From assembly GCA_900543845.1 (NCBI GenBank), contig UQTD01000025.1:1-25584 (forward strand): a stretch of DNA of 25,584 bases, given 5' to 3'. Made by a program: the position numbers and the translations under genes. Positions 22,717 to 25,584 of the stretch are shown one piece after another. Source of the stretch: an uncultured Collinsella sp. Its GTDB lineage: Bacteria; Actinomycetota; Coriobacteriia; Coriobacteriales; Coriobacteriaceae. How positions within the stretch are numbered: the stretch's first letter is position 1; the number at the start of each line of letters is the position of its first letter. The notes below the pieces were generated by a model, which was not told the DNA's origin, made no database searches, and saw only the letters and a list, made by a program, of their open reading frames with translations.

Positions 22717-23725
22717 GCTCGTGCACCGTCCTTTCGATGAGGTGATTCCACGCCTGCTTGAGAGCATCGGGGGCGACGGGCCTCATGCCATCCATGGCAT
22801 GGGCCATGCAAAACGAGGCTGCGGCTTCAAGGTCGCGCACGTCAACGGTCCAGGTCCACTCTGCTTCGGTGCGCATGAGTTCGCCTCGTCCGCGCGTGAG
22901 ACCGCTGATCATATCGGCCTGCGCTTCACGCGCGAACGAGAACGTAGCCGCAACGGGTGGGCGGTCGGCAAAATCGAACTCAAAGAATAAGTAATCGTTG
23001 AGGTTGAAATCCGCAGGAATGGTGTAGGCCTTCGAAGGTCTCCAGGCGCGAACGATACGGTCGCAGCGGAATGTTCTGATATTGCCGGTGGCATTGTCGA
23101 GGCCGCAGAAGTATGCCGTGCCCTCGCGCTCGAACATGCCGTAGACGCAAACGGTCCGCTCGCGTTGTTCACCGCGTCCGTTTTGGTACAAAAAGCGCAG
23201 CGCGCAACGCTCGGCAAAGGCACTCCATACCGCATCGACGGCGGGAGAGCGGCGGATCGGTGTCTCTCCTGTCGTCGATGCGCCGGTGAGGTAGGCAATC
23301 TTGGAGCGAATGTCGGCAAGCGGCGCGGCAAAGGTGGATGAGCCTGCCGCGAGTGTCTGATCGATGGCATTGAGCAGGATGTCGGCATCGTCTGCGGTGA
23401 TGAGACCGCCCGCGGCAAACGTGTGCTCGCGGTCGATCGTCCACGCGCTCTCCTCGGTTTCCTGCGCTCCGGCAGCACGAACCTCCCTGATAACGATGCC
23501 GCGTTCGAGCAGCTTGTCGCGATCGCGGCGGAACTTGCGCTTGTCTGAGTCGATATTGCCCGAGCCGTATCCCAAATCGGAATCCAGGACGATTTGCTCG
23601 GTCGTCAGCGGTTCGGGAGAACTGTTGAGTACAAAGAAAAGGTTGAGGATGCGCTGAGCCGTTTTATCGAAACCGGGCTCGGGTGCCCCCTTTTTAATTG
23701 TCGCGGTCGCGTCGCTTGCCGTCAT
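22703..23725 (-). CDS. WYL-domain transcriptional regulator, PafB-like
   Basis: The 340-residue protein begins with a winged helix (LTTEQIVLDSDLGYGSGNI, then KRKFRRDRDKLLERGI), followed by a WYL domain (LRFLYQNGRGEQRERTVCVYG, YFCGLDNATGNIRTFRCDRI) and a C-terminal WCX-like region. The WYL tripeptide itself has drifted to YFC. It is the first of two overlapping WYL genes. By analogy with actinobacterial PafBC it may sense DNA damage and activate repair genes, and the neighbouring DnaQ/DinG helicase fits this, but no target site was found. The start is ATG at 23723-23725 with GAGG a few bases upstream. Confidence 0.83.
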   Translation of the reverse strand: MTASDATATIKKGAPEPGFDKTAQRILNLFFVLNSSPEPLTTEQIVLDSDLGYGSGNIDSDKRKFRRDRDKLLERGIVIREVRAAGAQETEESAWTIDREHTFAAGGLITADDADILLNAIDQTLAAGSSTFAAPLADIRSKIAYLTGASTTGETPIRRSPAVDAVWSAFAERCALRFLYQNGRGEQRERTVCVYGMFEREGTAYFCGLDNATGNIRTFRCDRIVRAWRPSKAYTIPADFNLNDYLFFEFDFADRPPVAATFSFAREAQADMISGLTRGRGELMRTEAEWTWTVDVRDLEAAASFCMAHAMDGMRPVAPDALKQAWNHLIERTVHEHARA

Positions 23726-23923
23726 AGAATCCTCGCATGAGAAGGTCGTTTGATGCCATGATTTTAGTCCGATATGGAGATTAGGCTATATCCTTGTCCG
23801 CTCGCGGCGTTAAGATGGCCCGAATTCGGTCGTTTGCGCTCGCTCGGGGTATACTTTCGACTATATACGGTTCTAATGTGCATGCATTGGGCCTATTTGT
23901 CGGATTATGGATGTGGAGCGCAC
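23726..23923. promoter_or_regulatory. Divergent intergenic region, WYL pair / M28-like gene
   Basis: This 198-base gap separates two outward-facing genes and should hold both promoters. On the plus strand TATACT (in GGGTATACTTTC, near 23849) and TATATA a little downstream are -10-like, but neither has a good -35. I saw no hairpin or clear operator. Confidence 0.35.
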
Positions 23924-25584
23924 ATGGCGAACACCCAGAACTATATTAACCACCTGCTGCAGAACACCGGCATTACGCCGGCGTGCAGTGAAGAAGAGCG
24001 CCTGGCTGCCGAGGATATCGCTCAGATTTTCCGCAGCCACGGCTTTGACCCCGAGGTGCAGGAATTTAATGCTCCCGCGCCCAGCAGGTTGGCGTTTGCC
24101 GTTACCGGTATCCTGGCGTTTGCCGGCGCCCTGCTGATGGGCATCGGCGGCGGTATCGGCTTGGTCGGCACCTTGCTGGCCATTGTCGGTGCCGTGCTCT
24201 ACGTACTCGAGCGCACAGGGCATCCCGTGGTTTCGCGCCTGGGAAAGACCGGTGTGAGCCAAAATGTCATCGCCTATCACAAGGCCTCGGGCCCGCTTGC
24301 GTCTCCTCGCAACCGCCCGGTCGTCGTGGTGGCCCACTATGATTCCCCCCGTGCCGAGCTCCTTGCTCGCGAGCCCTACGCTCCGTATCGTGCGCTCATC
24401 GCCAAGCTCCTGCCTGTCGCCACGATCGCGCCCGCGGCTGTTGCCATCCTGCGTATCCTGCCGCTCCCCGGCGTGCTCAAGGTACTGCTGTGGGTTGTCG
24501 CGATTTTGGCCTCCCTTGTGGCACTGGCCAACGCCGCCAATATCATCTCCAACCGTTTTGTGCTTCCCTACACGTCTGGCGCGGTGTGCAACAAGTCCTC
24601 TGTTGCCGCTATGCTCGGTGTCATGGACAACGTTGCCCCCTATCAGGGCGAAAACGAGTTCCCCGATGACATTCCGTTCGATACCTATTTTGGCGAGCAG
24701 AAGCGTCGCGCCGAGGAAATGGCGCGCGCGGCGGCCGAGTATGCCGCGGCCCAGCAGCAAAACGACTACGGTAACACCATTGAATATGAGGAGCCTTCCT
24801 ACGACGAGGATGAGTTTGGCCAGCCGGTGGCGCCTGTCGATGTACCCGAGCAGGACGAGGCTTTTGATGGACAGATCGATGGTTTTGAGGGTGCCTCTGC
24901 CGACGAGACGCTGATCGGCGTTATCGCCCCCGAGGCTCAAGACCAGACTGCCCAGGCCGAAGTGTCCACCGAGGAACAGTCTGCCGCCGAGCCGGCGGAG
25001 GAGCCTGCGGCGGTCGAAGCCGCCGAGCCCGAGCCCAAGCTCTATCGCAATGCCGCCGGCAATATCCGCTTTGGTTCGGATGCCATCCGCGCGCTCGGCA
25101 TGCTTCCCGAGTCCTGCACGCTCGATTACGAAGAGGGCGAGGAGCCGACGTTTGAGCCGGAGCCTGCTCCCGTTGCACAGGAGCCTGCGCCCGCGGCCAA
25201 TACGGCTGTTGCTCCCGCCGAGCCGGTCGCTGCCCCTGTTGCTTCCGCGGAGCCTGACGATAAACCCGTGCTCGATTCTGCAGCTGGTCTGGATATTCTG
25301 GCGCCTGCCGCTCCGGCACAGGTTGAAGACGAGACCGCCGACGAAGACTATGACGAGTATCCGCAGCGCGTGTCCTATGAGAGTGACACCGATTTCTCGG
25401 CCGAGCTTCCCTCGACAACGCCCCATGCCGATATCGCTTCTGCGTTCTCCTCGATTGGTGCCAGCGCTTCTAGCTTCTTTAAGGGCGCCTTTGCGAAGGG
25501 CAAGAAGTTCGTCGACGACTTTGAGGAAAAGCGTGCCGCTGCCCGCGAGGCCGCCGAGCGGGAGGCCATCGCCCAGCAGCAGGC
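23924..25584 (+). CDS. Membrane protein with M28-peptidase-like domain and long acidic region (3' end outside window)
   Basis: The frame is open from ATG 23924 (GGAG at 23915-23918) to the window end, about 553 residues so far. The N-terminus (EERLAAEDIAQIFRSHGFDP) and HYDS at 138-141 match zinc aminopeptidases of family M28, where that His is a metal ligand. Hydrophobic hairpins at about 55-95 and 155-210 place it in the membrane, interrupting the peptidase fold. The second motif reads SGAVCNKSSVAAML (from about 218) where M28 enzymes have a metal-bridging Asp (GANDNASG-like); here Cys 222 seems to take its place, so activity is doubtful. Residues from about 245 to 500 are acidic, Ala/Pro/Glu-rich and probably disordered, followed by a charged helix. 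Remaining catalytic residues may lie beyond the window. Confidence 0.75.
   Translation, partial: MANTQNYINHLLQNTGITPACSEEERLAAEDIAQIFRSHGFDPEVQEFNAPAPSRLAFAVTGILAFAGALLMGIGGGIGLVGTLLAIVGAVLYVLERTGHPVVSRLGKTGVSQNVIAYHKASGPLASPRNRPVVVVAHYDSPRAELLAREPYAPYRALIAKLLPVATIAPAAVAILRILPLPGVLKVLLWVVAILASLVALANAANIISNRFVLPYTSGAVCNKSSVAAMLGVMDNVAPYQGENEFPDDIPFDTYFGEQKRRAEEMARAAAEYAAAQQQNDYGNTIEYEEPSYDEDEFGQPVAPVDVPEQDEAFDGQIDGFEGASADETLIGVIAPEAQDQTAQAEVSTEEQSAAEPAEEPAAVEAAEPEPKLYRNAAGNIRFGSDAIRALGMLPESCTLDYEEGEEPTFEPEPAPVAQEPAPAANTAVAPAEPVAAPVASAEPDDKPVLDSAAGLDILAPAAPAQVEDETADEDYDEYPQRVSYESDTDFSAELPSTTPHADIASAFSSIGASASSFFKGAFAKGKKFVDDFEEKRAAAREAAEREAIAQQQ

Noticed and set aside
23873..25426. Long open reading frame on the minus strand (517 codons)
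   Set aside because: It is antisense to the M28-like gene. Its product is Gly/Arg/Leu/His-rich low complexity with no recognisable domain, while the plus-strand frame has a Shine-Dalgarno, HYDS motif and membrane segments.
1..25584. CRISPR array, prophage, insertion sequence, tRNA or rRNA
   Set aside because: No spaced direct repeats, transposase or integrase motifs, cloverleaf-like segments or rRNA signatures were noticed on reading.

Overview
The window is a bacterial chromosomal replication-origin region, most likely from an actinobacterium of the class Coriobacteriia and plausibly Collinsella or a close relative. That placement is an inference from the fairly high G+C, the frequent GTG starts, the gene order, a divergent DnaA, and a pair of PafBC-like WYL regulators. 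No rRNA, tRNA, CRISPR array or insertion sequence was seen.

Left part (1-11227, all on the minus strand, reading away from the origin): a GHKL-ATPase/winged-helix protein of unknown function, then dnaA, dnaN, recF and a dciA-like DUF721 gene. An intrinsic terminator follows, then gyrB, a long imperfect hairpin, gyrA and a strong terminator at the window edge. GyrA carries Phe at the position of E. coli Ser83 and an acidic N-terminal extension of about 80 residues.

Origin: two intergenic regions flank the dnaA block. One, between dnaA and dnaN (7900-8137), holds a very AT-rich tract with a DnaA-trio-like series (TAA TAA TAG TAA TAG TAC) beside DnaA-box-like sites. The other (11228-11460) lies before the GHKL gene and carries a cluster of TTTTCAACA-like sites. 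An exact 13-mer, ACCTGTTGAAAAC, occurs once in the first and twice in the second. This looks like a bipartite oriC with a non-canonical DnaA box.

Right part (11471-16612, plus strand): a clear promoter drives rpmH, rnpA, yidD and yidC, followed by jag (KhpB). After a terminator come rsmG, three parS sites, parA, parB and a small membrane protein overlapping parB. The rsmG-parA-parB stretch is clearly lower in G+C than its neighbours. A fourth parS-like site lies at 16776 and a weaker one inside dnaA.

Far right (16640-25584): two opposed terminators, rlmN (minus), ddl (plus) overlapping a DnaQ-exonuclease/DinG-helicase fusion (plus), two overlapping WYL-domain regulators on the minus strand that converge on the helicase gene, and a plus-strand membrane M28-peptidase-like protein with a long acidic region that runs off the window.

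Together the genes cover initiation (DnaA, DnaN, DciA), repair (RecF, DnaQ/DinG, PafBC-like), supercoiling (GyrAB), segregation (ParAB-parS), ribosome and tRNA maturation (L34, RnpA, RsmG, RlmN), membrane insertion (YidC, YidD, Jag) and cell wall synthesis (Ddl). The least explained element is the GHKL/winged-helix gene cotranscribed with dnaA.
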